From Absidia repens (lineage: Eukaryota; Mucoromycota; Mucoromycetes; Mucorales; Cunninghamellaceae): 64,000 bases of DNA. Position numbers and translations under genes: made by a program. The notes under the pieces were generated by a model that had not been told where the DNA came from, made no database searches, and saw nothing but the letters and a program-made list of their open reading frames with translations. The stretch spans positions 3,162,001 to 3,226,000 of the forward strand of contig MCGE01000001.1 in assembly GCA_002105175.1 (NCBI GenBank), read 5' to 3'. Shown here in pieces: positions 25,532-36,810 of the stretch. Position 1 is the stretch's first letter; each line of letters begins with the position of its first letter.

Positions 25532-27128
25532 TTAGTTTAGTTATATTATTCTTTGTAGTATTAGCTTTGTATTTGATTAGTTTAGGAATTGTACAATTTT
25601 ATCAATAAAGAATTTATATATACATATATATTATATTTTACTTTACTTTTATATTTGTCAGTGATGGTTTAGTATACAACAAAACAGCACAGAAAACCAA
25701 AATGACTGATTTAGGAAATTTTACACAAGGTAGCAACGGGATTGAATTTTGTCAATAATCTATGGGCTGGACAAGGAAGGGCAAGAGTGCGAAAAAAGCA
25801 AAATTAGTGAAGTAGCTGAAAGCACAGGAAAAGGGCAATGAAGGAAAAAGAAAGAGATGAATTGAAGTATTGATTATATGTTCAGTTGTGTGAAGAATGA
25901 CAATAGTAAATGGCTGAGGTTTAAAAAGCATTCTTGCTAGTTTTTTTCTTCATCCTTCTTATTATTGGATTTCTTAAACTAACACTTTCAGGATGTGTGG
26001 TAATTATTTTTAACCTATCAATGTGTAGTTTATAAAGATTTGATATGTTTCTAATGATAAGTTTTACAGTAACAATGATAATGAATGATCATAAGGACAA
26101 CGGAAGATGACGAGCGATGGTTGTTAGGGCCAGGTAGATCCAATCCAGTTTCTTACTCGATCATTTTTTAAGGTCACATAAGTACACACACACACAATAT
26201 CCCACGCTCTCTTTGACAAATCCAGAGAAAAAAAAATACCAAATAAGAAATGCATTACTCGTTCAATCACAAATGCATCCATTTGGTTCTCACCTTGGTT
26301 TCTTATAATTTTTTTTTCTCACTTATTACTTTCTCCCTTCCCCTCAATTTATTAAACACAGTAAACTTTTTACATTTCGTTGACATAATCTTGACACTAA
26401 TCAAGATAATTTTCTGATGACGGGTTCAAAAAGGATCGAGTAATATGTAGCCACCTATTGACTGAATTCCCATTAGTAGTTTCTTTCGATCTTACAGAAG
26501 ATGTTGCTCCAAAAAAAAAAAAAAAAAAAAAGTAAAGCGTTCTTTAAATGGGAATTCAGGGTCCACTGTATTTTTTTGTAAAAGAAAGAAAAGACGGAAT
26601 CATTTCTACTTTTGTGGATCATGTCCGTTACATCATTTCCCAGGTCCCTTTTTCATCAAGAATTTCAAACCTGACCAGTTAACGATTTTATTCATTACAA
26701 TCATTATTAGTTTCTTCATTGAACAAATACGTTCATTTCAATGCTATTCAAGACGATGATGGATTATCATAGTGTAGAATCGAAATCACTATAACATTAT
26801 ACCCTCGATGACTCGGATAAGTAAATTATTCAAAATCCGACCCATCTGAAATATCAAATGGGTGGTCGACGACTACTGTGTATGATTTGCGATGCTCATG
26901 GCTCATTACAGTATCTGATTAATTGACTCGAGTCGAATACTCAAAGCGCAATAACCACTTACCACGTTTGCAATACGTCTTTTTTATTTACCTTTTATTT
27001 GTTTCTTTGCATGAATTTGACTCATGTGGCTTTTCTCTTGAGATAAAGCTTTAAATCAAAAATTCAAATGGCGCTGTTTTTTTTTTGTTCCTCTTTCCCC
27101 TTACCTTTTTTTTATTTATTTATTTATC
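25532..27128. promoter_or_regulatory. divergent promoter region, Zn2Cys6 factor / NDUFAF6
   Basis: 1.6 kb without a gene between divergent start codons. It contains a perfect 13-bp inverted repeat around an A run (26462-26559) and a GACTCGAGTC palindrome (26925-26934). Assignment of individual promoter elements is not possible by eye. Confidence 0.45.
26462..26559. repeat. 13-bp perfect inverted repeat flanking an A run
   Basis: CTGAATTCCCATT at 26462-26474 is exactly complementary to AATGGGAATTCAG at 26547-26559. The 72-bp interval includes about 22 A. It could extrude as a hairpin or mark the ends of a small insertion. I see no flanking direct repeat that would prove insertion. Confidence 0.7.
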
Positions 27129-28405
27129 ATGATATCTTTGACTAAATTGAACAAACGATCTCTCCTATCTTGTCATCAATCTATCACCAAATCATACACA
27201 ACTAGTGCTGCACAATTACATTCTGCTCACAAATATTGTATTGATTCTGTCAGGTAAAATGCCAGAACCAAATCAATTCTGCATATATAGCTTACTGATC
27301 TTGTATTATTCCTTTTTCCCCATATTGAAGAAAGGGCGATTACGACGGCTATTTATGTGTTCCCTTCTTCCCTGAACACCTACGCAACACACAATATGCT
27401 CTCCGTGCCTTCAATGTAGAATTAGCGTCGATTCGTGAAACCGTCTCAAAGCCGGAAATAGGGAAAATGCGTATGCAATTTTGGAAGGACACTATTGACA
27501 AAGTTTACGCTGTAAGTATTCCGTAGCAGACATATTATACATAGGCTTGCGTACTGATGGTTTTTATATTATAGAAAAAAGCGCCACAACAACCTATCGC
27601 ATTGGCACTTGAAGACGCATTACAACACTCTGACTTATCTTCTATGTGGTTTAAGCGGATCATCACCGAAAGAATGGCAAACTTGGACGATCACCCATTT
27701 ATGACGATCAAGGATATGGAAGATTACGGTGAAAATACAGCATCAAGTCTACTCTACCTACAACTGGAGTCGCTCGGTGTCCGGGATGTGCAAGTGGATC
27801 ATGTTGTTAGTCACTTGGGCAAAATGATGGGGATCTCCACCTTTCTGCGCTCCTTGCCTTTTCACCTTGGCCAAAAACGATTAGTATTGCCTGCTCAAAT
27901 CACTGCAAAGGTAGGACTACGAAAAAAAAGAGGAAGATGGATGATGTACTAACTCTTACACACTCGTATTGTATAGCATAATATATCACAAGAAGACGTG
28001 ATGCGTGGAAATATTGATGGGGTGGAAGATGCTGTCTTTGAAGTGGCGACAGCTGCTTATGACCAACTTTTGACTGCTCGATCATTATTGGATACAGTGA
28101 CGCCAGATGCCTTTCCTGTCATTTTATCATCGGTAAGTTTCCACGATCAGGCTTAAAAAGGAACGGGATGCAAATGATACGGACAACGAGAGATAAATAA
28201 AAGACGATGATGACATGATACTTATCATCACTTCTTTCTTTCTCTTTTGCTGTTGCCTATCTACTCATTATTTTAGATTCCTCACGTACGATATCTTGAA
28301 AAGCTGGAGAAACATAACTTCAATGTCTTTGAACCAAAATTGCAACTCAAGGATTGGAAATTACCACTGGTCCTTTGGTCAAATTTTAGGAATAGAAAAA
28401 TTTAG
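27129..28405 (+). CDS. NDUFAF6-like mitochondrial complex I assembly factor
   Basis: Squalene/phytoene-synthase-fold protein of the NDUFAF6 family, needed in other eukaryotes for assembly of respiratory complex I and probably not catalytic. Five exons join in frame: 27129-27253, 27331-27511, 27575-27910, 27977-28132 and 28277-28405, giving 308 residues. The N-terminus (SLTKLNKRSLLSCHQSITKS) is basic and hydroxylated like a mitochondrial targeting peptide. The diagnostic block follows: YLCVPFFPEHLRNTQYALRA, then FNVELA and MRMQFWKDTIDKVY. Later come ENTASSLLYLQLE and a C-terminal KLPLVLWSNFRNRKI. Presence of this gene implies the organism retains complex I. Confidence 0.93.
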
Positions 28406-28499
28406 TCATTGTTGAAGCGATAGATTATTTTAAGTGAATATATTTTTTAGATGTCGGGTGTTGTTGTTTGTTGTAGATATATGTTTTCTTCATTGATAT

Positions 28500-28505
28500 A
28501 ATAAA
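28500..28505 (+). terminator. candidate poly(A) signal AATAAA for NDUFAF6 gene
   Basis: Consensus hexamer 95 bp after the stop codon, followed by a T-rich region. Confidence 0.5.
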
Positions 28506-28545
28506 AATCTGGTTTACTCTTACTGTTTTGTTTAATCCACTATTC

Positions 28546-28546
<1 letters not shown>

Positions 28547-28586
<40 letters not shown>
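28547..28586. repeat. 40-bp T run
   Basis: Uninterrupted T tract downstream of the NDUFAF6 gene. Confidence 0.9.
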
Positions 28587-28587
<1 letters not shown>

Positions 28588-29528
28588 GCGCTGCGAACTT
28601 GAGAATTTCAGAGCAGCAAGGAAATTTTAGGTTTCGAAATTTTATCAATAGGACGGAGACTAACTAATCAATTTAAATGCGGGGCATGAGACTTTGTTTG
28701 TTGGGCGGACTAGATTTTTTAAAAAGAATTGTGTGGTTGAATGGGCGTGAAATTCAGGGGAAACAGGTGAAAAAAAAAAGTTCAATACCATTGTTTTAGC
28801 CTTTGCTTAGTTTGATATGGTGTAACATGAAGCGTTGGTCTTTTGTTCAAGAGCAAATAGATGGGTTGTGCAAAAATGCAAAAATAAAAATAACGTGGAA
28901 ATTGGGTATCATTCCTCATTCCTGTAATTGATGCTGCAGTCCACATGGCAATACGTATTTTCTACATGTTTATAGGAAATTGAACAACGTGATGGTTTAG
29001 CTCGCCGAAAACAGGTACAGGTAATATGAGTGAAGTAAGACAAAGAGAAAAATAAGTTCAGTGATTAAATGAGCACTCTGAGTGCAGCCTAGTTCTGATA
29101 GATCATTTTAATCACCGCCAATGATGTGCATCGTATATATGTAGTGTTTATAAAGGATACCATGTTACCATGCTGGATAATAGTTATAATAAAAAGTATT
29201 TATCCTGTTGTCATATGAATATATTGCATTTAGTATCTATTATTGGAGGTCGCTCTTTGTAGTATGAGTTGTTTGCAGATGGAAAAAGAAGAATAGGAAA
29301 ACAGAGGTAATCGCTATATAGAATGTGTAACATCGAAAGGTGCTGCAATCCAAAAAAGAAGATAGTTTAAATGATAAAAGTAAGTTACAATGATCATTAA
29401 TCTTTTTACCATTCATCAAAGAATATTGGGATAGTGATAGCGATGGTAATGGTATTATTTTTGGTATGAAAAGGAAAATAGGAAGACTGTCAAATTTTGA
29501 TATGTATATAGTATATTAAAAAAAGGGT

Positions 29529-29612
29529 TCGACGGCGTTTTAAAAAAGGACACTCTCATGCGATAAAATGTGTATTGAAAGGGAAGTGTCTGTGCTTTTT
29601 AAACGGCGTCGA
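29529..29612. repeat. imperfect inverted repeat, arms about 24 bp
   Basis: TCGACGGCGTTTTAAAAAAG plus GACACT on the left pairs with AGTGTC, TGTGCTTTTT and AAACGGCGTCGA on the right, with few mismatches and a spacer of about 30 bp. The GC-rich ends stand out in an AT-rich spacer. It could form a stable RNA or DNA hairpin. No flanking gene explains it. Confidence 0.75.
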
Positions 29613-30441
29613 TAACTCTCTCTTCCCCTCATCGAATATATAGGCGGGAAGGTGGGGGAGAATGAAAAAAAGAGAGGCCAAGGTCCCAAAAATGATAGAA
29701 GTCTCGATGCGTAATTAAAAAGATCAGCAAAAAGGAACCTAACTTGTCAGAACAAATTAAGTCTAGCGTGCGTACCTTAATATAAACCTGCCCACGCGCA
29801 CGTACTCTCGGTCTCTCGATCTTTTTCAAAAAAAAAAAATCACTCGTTTCTTTTTCCAGCAAGTTGAATCGGAGTGTTCGTCTTTAAAAATAAGTCTATC
29901 ATCCATTCATCCAATGAAATAGCACCAACAAGTTATTTTTAGTGTAGCACGTTTTCGCTATTTGGTGAGAGAAATAGCGTTGTGTGTCCAGAACATGAGT
30001 GTTGATTTTTTTTACTCTTGACTTGGAGTTTATCAAAAAGATAATATGATGATGGTTTATCATTTCAAGTCTGAAATAAATAGAATAGGAAAAATTATTG
30101 AACAATATGTATTTTTTTTTATCAAGTCAGAGGGACAGGGGAAGAATTAGTACTGTTAAAAGAATCACCTTATATTGATTTGCTGACTTCGCTAACCGAG
30201 CATATGCCTGTGTCACCACAAAAATAATTGCTTTTTAATGCCCTTTTCCCGTCTTTTTTTCTTTTTTTCTTTTTTCTTTTTTCTCTCTCTCCTTTTTTCT
30301 GCACTCCTTCACTTCTTTATTTTCTTTTGCAGTACATTTGTGTTTTGACTTTTAGACTTTTTATTATCACAACACGGTCTACCATATTTTATTCTATCCT
30401 TCATTACCACCGCTCTTTCTCTCTCTCTCTCTCTCTTCGCA

Positions 30442-32249
30442 ATGCCACAACAAATTCAACCGTATCCTCAGCAACAAGATTCTCTGGATTCTACCTCAAA
30501 ACCTGATACTTTAGAAGTCTCTCCTGTTGTTGTCCCTTCCATGACTCCAGTTTCGGATTTTCCTTTATACTACTCTTATTATCTTCAACCTCAAGGGATG
30601 CCAAGACCAATGGTAAGAAAAAATAGATATAAAAAGAAATAGGGCTTAGGGGGTTTTTTTTTTTACTTGGCAGCTATATGGAACAAGCCTAATGCATTTT
30701 ACTTTTTTAGTCTACACCAATTCATCATACTCTCGAAAATGCAACTATTAGCTTTGATACTATGGATCATCAAATAAAATGGCACAAGGATTTACTAGTC
30801 AAGGATTGTTTTTTATCACCACCCATGTCCTCTCCTACTGCTACTAATGTCCCTTCTTTCCATCACTCTGGCGCTACTGCTCTTCATCATCGACTTCAAC
30901 AGCAACAACAGGCCAAGAAATTGGAAGTGGCTCCATCTGATCTTTTAGTGGATGATACTGATGTCTTTGGCTTGAACGACACTTCTTTACTTTTGGATGA
31001 TAACACAGCTTATCAACAACAGCAACACCACCACCCCCATCCTTATCGTCACATCACCTCTATTTATGCTAACGATATACCAACCCCGCCTGCCATGGAT
31101 TCTTTATCGACTGATTATTTGGGTATCAAACGACGACATAGTAGTATTTGTAGTGATAGCAGCAGTGACGACGGAAGCAGTGTGCACTCGGATTCCGATA
31201 AGCGACCTTGTCTTATGCATTCCCCTTTCTCCTTGCCAGAATCCCCTCCTCAACTTCCAATGTTTGATTTTGATGATGATGAAGAACAAGATACAGATGA
31301 AAGGTAAAAAAAAGCAAAAACAAAATAGATCTGTGGTTGTTATCAGATATCAGTGATATTGATAGAGTTCATTCAATTGAATTTTTGTAGAACACCTACG
31401 GCGGATTTTCAACCTTACCCAGCCATATTGGAATCAATGACCGACGATGAAGATGATACGACGTCCCACCATCAACAGTTGGATTTGGAACTCAACATGA
31501 ATGAAACCACACCACCTGCTCTTGTTCTTTCAAAACCTACAAAGAAATCCAAGAAGGCTACCGCCAAGAAACAGCCCAAAGAAAAGTCCATCAAACCAGC
31601 CTCACCAAAATCCAGTAGCAAGAAATCATCATCAACGGCAGCCTCACCATCATCATCATCATCACCATCGAATAATGTGGCGGACGATAATACAACAATG
31701 CCTGAGTATGTGCCTCATGGTGCTCCCGAAGTCGCTATACGATACAGCAGTCAAGATCTTTATAAACACTTATTAAAACAGCGAGTGGACTGGTGCCGGT
31801 ACTGTGGAACAACCGAAGGTGTGAACTGGCGTCCTGGACCTTGGGGAAAACGGACACTTTGCAACAAACATGGATGTGATTACAAAGGCTATGGATTCGC
31901 CTGCAAATTACCGCGGCTAGATTTGACTGCATTCGTCAAGGAACCCATGGATCAACGTGTACGACCTGTGCTTCAATTGTTTTGCAGCTGCTGCCACCGC
32001 TCGGAATCTTGGGAAGACAACCTCTTGGTGCAATGTGATGGATGTCCTATGGCCTATCATCAACAGTGTCGACGCCAACAGGATCTCGATGATGACTTTT
32101 GCAAATCTGCCGCACCTTTCTTCTGTTCTGGCGATAGCTGTCGGGACAATCTCAAGAAAAAACGGGTCGTAGTGGAATTCTCAAGGAAACGATTGCCTCT
32201 CATGCGAACTCCGAAACAACAACAGGCTTTGATGGATGCACACAAGTAA
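30442..32249 (+). CDS. GATA-like zinc finger plus PHD finger protein
   Basis: Predicted nuclear chromatin or transcription regulator. Three exons join in frame, 30442-30612, 30711-31303 and 31391-32249, giving 540 residues. The first 350 residues are Ser/Gln/His-rich, then Lys/Ser-rich, with possible nuclear localisation signals (KPTKKSKKATAKK). The C-terminal third holds a GATA-type finger (CRYCGTTEGVNWRPGPWGKR, then TLCNKHGCDYKGYGF) in which the fourth ligand position is His rather than Cys. A PHD finger follows (CSCCHRSESWEDNLLVQCDG, then CPMAYHQQC, and FFCSGDSC). The PHD Cys4-His-Cys3 ligands are all visible. A (CT)n tract precedes the ATG closely. The antisense and +1 frames are shadows. 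Confidence 0.88.
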
Positions 32250-32587
32250 AATCCTCTGGCTTGGGGTTTTCTTTTTTTTCTTTTTCTTTTGTTATATACA
32301 GTATCTATGTCTTCTTTTATTTTATTTTATATTTTCACACTCTTTAGGTGGTGTACATTCTCCCTCCCCCTTTATATCATATACGAATTCATTCTTGTTT
32401 TTTTTATGTATATATTCTACTTTATTCTTTCATATATTTTTTTTTTGTCACCACAAGTAGATAGTTATTATTTTATGCCCCCTTATACCCAATCACTCCC
32501 AATTCTAGAAATTTACACTTCGCTAATAATAATAATAAAAAAGTCACATTTTTAAAATTAATTGTCACTGTATCTTTGATTCTCATT

Positions 32588-32660
32588 GTTTGTGTGTGTA
32601 TGATGTGTGTATGGTGTGTGTTTGTGTGCGCGCGTATATATTGTATGTATGTGTGTGTTT
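32588..32660. repeat. GT-rich simple sequence
   Basis: Interrupted GT/ATGT microsatellite with a short GCGCGC interruption, downstream of the GATA/PHD gene. Confidence 0.8.
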
Positions 32661-32697
32661 ACTTTATCATGGAATATAGCTGGTGAGGGATTTTTGC

Positions 32698-33250
32698 CTA
32701 GACATTTAGCCTGATTATCGCCAAGACTAAAATATAATCTGATATGTGGAGTTTATCCCTGTCGATATGTTTCATGGACTCTGAATTTGAACATATCCCA
32801 GATCTCAGAATTATATTTGTATTATAAAACCAAAATGTGGTGCGATACTCGGCTTGGCTGACGTGAGTGACGCTGCCTACATCTTCCATCTTCATACCGT
32901 GTTTGCTTCTTGATTTTTCAAATTTGGCTAGTATTATAGTGCCTCCTACAAAATAAAATACATACACATGTCAAACAATCAAGTACATAGATTGTTGATG
33001 ATTACATACAAACATTAAATAAGCAAACAATTTGGTTTTTTTTTTATATTTTGTATGATATTACCGCAACAATAAAGATAATGGAATTGACTGGTTAACA
33101 AATTGTAGAGTCTACTTATTACCAATGTTAGGCAGATCTGATCAGTGTATCTCTCTATCACCAGTGGCAGAATTGTTGTCGAATTCAAAAGCAATTCCCC
33201 ATGGAGTAACTGGCGGGGGTTCAACTACCCAGTTGATATTTGGAAAAAGT
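32698..33250 (-). pseudogene. possible degenerate or unannotated minus-strand gene fragment
   Basis: A protein-like frame runs on the minus strand from about 33250 (ECPKLFPNINWVVEPPPVTP, WGIAFEFDNNSATGDREIH) to a TGA near 33146. The same frame continues (SDLPNIG) to a GT donor at 33122. An acceptor at 32947-32946 leads in the same phase into an open frame (GTIILAKFEKSRSKHGMKME ...) ending at 32698. With that TGA it looks like a pseudogene. Using an earlier weak donor (GTGATA near 33150) would avoid the stop. I do not recognise the family. Confidence 0.35.
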
Positions 33251-33460
33251 TTCGGGCATTCAGTTCTTTGTATTTTTTACTTGTCTTTTATTTTTATTTT
33301 TTTCCTTTCTTCGTTTTCTTAATACGCGGTGTATTGTTTGATACAATGGCGACTTTATATTCTTGGATCTTTTCTTTCTCTCTCCTCTTTTTCTTCTTGT
33401 TACCGATTTCCACAATCATATCTATACGAGTACAAGCACTTTCTTGACTTTGTTGGCGAT

Positions 33461-35254
33461 ATGAGTAAGTTTTATCGGCGGGGCGGGGGGCACGGAAGGA
33501 AACCAACCATCAACAATTGTGACATTGACCCACTTGCACATATTTATTCATTTGTAGATAGAAGCTCCTTGCCGAAAGGTGAAAACGATGACAAAAGCAG
33601 CAAAGACTCCATGGACGAGAAAATCACTCAACAGCAACAGTTAGCGGGGAAGGCCAAGGACGGGCGTATTTGTGGGTTACGAAAACGAACCGTTCTGGGG
33701 ATAACGGGGCTCCTCTTGGTGATTATTGTATGCGCCATTATTCTCCCTGCGTTTATTCTCAGCAATAACAATCAATCGTCAACCAATCATCCACCACCTG
33801 CTTTAGACGACATCAACAAACGGACAGGAGCCACCTATGAAAACCGTTATAAAGGCGACGATGTGATTTATGGCGAAGGCAAATTCAACAACTCTGCTAA
33901 AGTGAATGCAAGAACACCGGCACTCAGTGACGCCTTCGATTACGGTGGCAAGGACAAGATCCGCGGTGTGAACCTTGGCGGCTGGCTTGTGATCGAACCT
34001 TTTATTACGCCTAGCCTCTTTGACCAATTCCAGCCTTCGGACAATGTGGTAGATGAATGGACACTCTGTGAAAAACTCGGGCCCGAAGAAGCAAAACGGC
34101 AATTGGAACATCATTATCAAACGTTTGTCACGGAAGAAGACTTCAAGAAGATCGCTGAAATGGGACTCAATCATGTGCGTATACCGGTCGGGCATTGGGC
34201 GGTGCGTAAAGCGGACCCCGAAGACAAGGAACCGTTTGTGCCTCATGTGAGCTTCCAATATTTACTGCGTGGGATTCAATGGGCTCGCAAGTACGGACTG
34301 CGTGTGATGGTGGAATTGCATACGGCACCAGGGTCACAAAATGGATGGAATCATTCGGGCAGGCTGGGCACGGTTGGATTTTTGAACGGTACCCATGGCG
34401 ACGAAAATGGCGAAAGAACCAAGGCGATTGTGAAAGAAATGGTCGAGTTGTTTAGCCAACCGGAATGGGCCCCTGTCACTACTCTCTTTGGTGTGCTGAA
34501 CGAGCCTGCCATTTATCGACTGGAAAAGGAACATGTGCGCCAATGGTATCGTGATAGTTATTCGATGCTGCGGAACGACACGAACAAGGAAAATGCTGGC
34601 CCTTGGTTGACTTATCATGAAGGATTCTTGGGTCTCCCTGCTTGGAATGGCTTTTTCAATGATAAGAAACATGATCGTGTCATTCTGGGTAAGTCAAATT
34701 TATATGCCTCCCAAAACAATTGCATTGGATGATTCACCATTTTCTTTTTTCTTTTTATTATCCTTTTATACTTAGAAACACATACGTACCTTATTTTTGA
34801 TCAAGGATTGGTTTCTAAGCCTAGGGATGAACAAGCGGCATTTCCTTGTACTGGATGGTTAAAGGATCTTGGTAAAGCAAGTACCGAAGCTGGACCGACG
34901 ATGGTAGGCGAATTCTCAGTGGCGACCAATGATTGTGGCAAATACCTCAATGGAGTCGGATTAGGTACACGATATGAAGGGACTCTGTGGGTTGGTGGCA
35001 AAAAGGAACCGGCAGTGTGTGAAGGATGCTCCTGCGGGGACAGCGAAAAGTGGCAAACCTTTGATGATGATTACAAACAATTCCTACTAAGCTTCGTCTC
35101 ACGCCAGATGTTTGCTTTTGAATCCTCGACGTTTGGTTGGTTCTTCTGGACATACAAGACTGAAAATCATGTCAACCCTCATTGGGATTATCTTCTTGGC
35201 TATGAACAAAACTGGATGCCCAAGGATGCAAGTGAACGCAATATCAGCTGTTGA
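33461..35254 (+). CDS. GH5 exo-beta-1,3-glucanase, type II membrane-anchored
   Basis: Predicted to trim beta-1,3-glucan at the cell surface, acting in wall remodelling. Two exons join in frame, 33461-34688 and 34776-35254, giving 568 residues. A short Ser/Lys-rich cytosolic head is followed by one membrane segment near residues 85-108 (TVLGITGLLLVIIVCAIILP), giving the ExgD-type topology. The catalytic domain has GVNLGGWLVIEPFITPSLF, the conserved GLNHVRIPVGHWAV, the acid/base Glu in GVLNEPAIY and the nucleophile Glu in TMVGEFSVA. The C-terminal SSTFGWFFWTYKTEN fits fungal Exg1 family members. The ATG at 33461 gives the best fit: the frame is open further upstream, but with uncharacteristic hydrophobic residues. 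Confidence 0.93.
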
Positions 35255-35369
35255 TCTCATTTATCGATTTATTATTAGTATATAGTTGATTCAATAGTCT
35301 TGATATCATACTTTTTTCTTTTTATCTTTTTTCTTTTTTCTTTTTGTTTGTTATATTTTTTTTTTTGTC

Positions 35370-35375
35370 AATAAA
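35370..35375 (+). terminator. candidate poly(A) signal AATAAA for glucanase gene
   Basis: Consensus hexamer about 115 bp after the stop codon, within a T-rich region. Confidence 0.5.
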
Positions 35376-35739
35376 AACAGTTTTTTTTTTTTTGAAGTTC
35401 AATATTTATATGTTTTTTTTTAGAAACGTGTAGACCATGACAGTGGGACTTTATTCTGGGTGTCGGATGCGGTAGTATATAAGGGTCAACACAGCACTAG
35501 GACTGGAGATGATGCATAAGGTTACAGTGTCGATTTTGATGTGGAAGTTTGGGGCATATTTTGTACTTCAGGCAAATTGGGTTGGCATTTCCATGCAGGA
35601 ACGTTTTTGTTATTATTGGGTGAGTGAACACTTATTTTAATACATTATTATCAACCTAGTGCATCCCCAAAATTATTCACCATACGTTTTTTATTCTTCA
35701 ATTACTTACATCTATCGTGCAATATTATATTATGATTGT

Positions 35740-35858
35740 GCATTCAGGTGATTTAAATCCTACGCTAATGTGTAGTCCAATCAGAGTGCGACCAAAAAAA
35801 AATATATTCAAAATCCGCACACATGATTTTTATTTTCATTTCCCTTCTTCGTCGCTTT

Positions 35859-35891
<33 letters not shown>

Positions 35892-36810
35892 CCTATTCGT
35901 TTTTTCTTTATCATTTGTACTTCTATAATGTTATTTTGGACTTGGGTTAGTGTTAGGACTAGTTTAGAAGGGGTTTCAGCTCAGGGATTACAAGATGCAT
36001 GGGGAAACCCTCTCATTTTGGATTCAGGATTTAGAACCACCATTAGCTGGCTCTTGGGGCCTTCATTAGCTTAGTTTAGTGTTAGCATGTCTATAGTTTG
36101 TATCTATGACTGAATAAAATAAGTATATTTTTATTTGCTTCAATGAAAATAATGAGCCATTGGTCTCTCTCATGTCTTATGCATTAGATCACTTTTTTGT
36201 TACCATTAGTCCTTTTTGATTAGTGCTGACCGTTATTGTTGTTTTTCGATAATAATAAAAAAGACTCCCCTTCCTCTTTCTCAGGACTTGTAAAATATAT
36301 AAACCCCCATTTAACAATAGCTCCTTTAGATTAGTATTGATCAATCTTCAGCGCTCTTTCTAGTCTCCTTCGCGCTACCTCCACTAGATTCTTAGTTGCA
36401 GTGAACTCTGCGCTTTTTGTTTACTATGCACTTTATTGCTTCAATAAAACATTCCTTTTCTATTAATCAATTAACTAATTAACCATCTTCTGACACATAA
36501 GATAGTATGTAAATCTGTTATTGTAGTTGTTTTATGGAGTGCTCTATCACATAAACCGCTTTCTAATTCCCCATTATGATTACTTTCCCCTAGAGTCTCA
36601 TCGATTGATAGACTTCTCTAGGCTAAGTGATATCAAACGTGGGATTATTCCTCGTCAACCCAATTATATTAATAAACCTATAGATACCGTGAATATGACC
36701 ATTACTAAACGATCTTCTTTCCCCCTCCCTCTAATGACGGATAGGCAGTTGTTAAGTCATTTGATATGAACGGTAACGCTATTCCTACTCTGCTATTCAT
36801 CAAACACATC
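35740..36810 (+). repeat. dispersed repeat family, copy D (long)
   Basis: The head has an A-box-like GTGCATTCAGGTG near 35740 and a T-loop-like ATTCAAAATCCGCACACATG. Then come a T-rich stretch, GGTTAGTGTTAGGACTAG, CAGCTCAGGGATTACAAG, ATGCATGGGGAAACCCTCTC, TTAGTTTAGTGTTAGC, TGACTGAATAAAATAAG, GCTTCAATGAAAATAATG, TGCTTCAATAAAACATTCC and ATTGTAGTTGTTTTATGGAG. Two versions of the 3' module follow, near 36590 (CCCCTAGAGTCTCATCGATT) and near 36720 (CCCCCTCCCTCTAATGACGG). About 1 kb with no conserved open frame. Confidence 0.85.

Larger units (their letters stand above)
28406..30441. other. gene-free spacer with T40 run, inverted repeat and CT-rich leader
   Basis: No supported gene in 2 kb. It holds the NDUFAF6 3' UTR (AATAAA at 28500-28505), a 40-T run at 28547-28586, an imperfect inverted repeat at 29529-29612, and the promoter and leader of the GATA/PHD gene, ending in a (CT)n tract at 30415-30436 a few bases before its ATG. 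Confidence 0.6.
32250..33460. other. spacer with GT-rich tract and possible minus-strand gene relic
   Basis: Between the GATA/PHD gene and the glucanase gene. It contains a GT-rich simple sequence (about 32588-32660), a possible minus-strand gene fragment (32698-33250, listed separately) and the glucanase promoter. Confidence 0.5.

Noticed and set aside
35740..36810. LTR or DNA-transposon interpretation of the repeat family
   Set aside because: No TG...CA ends, terminal inverted repeats or coding capacity are visible.
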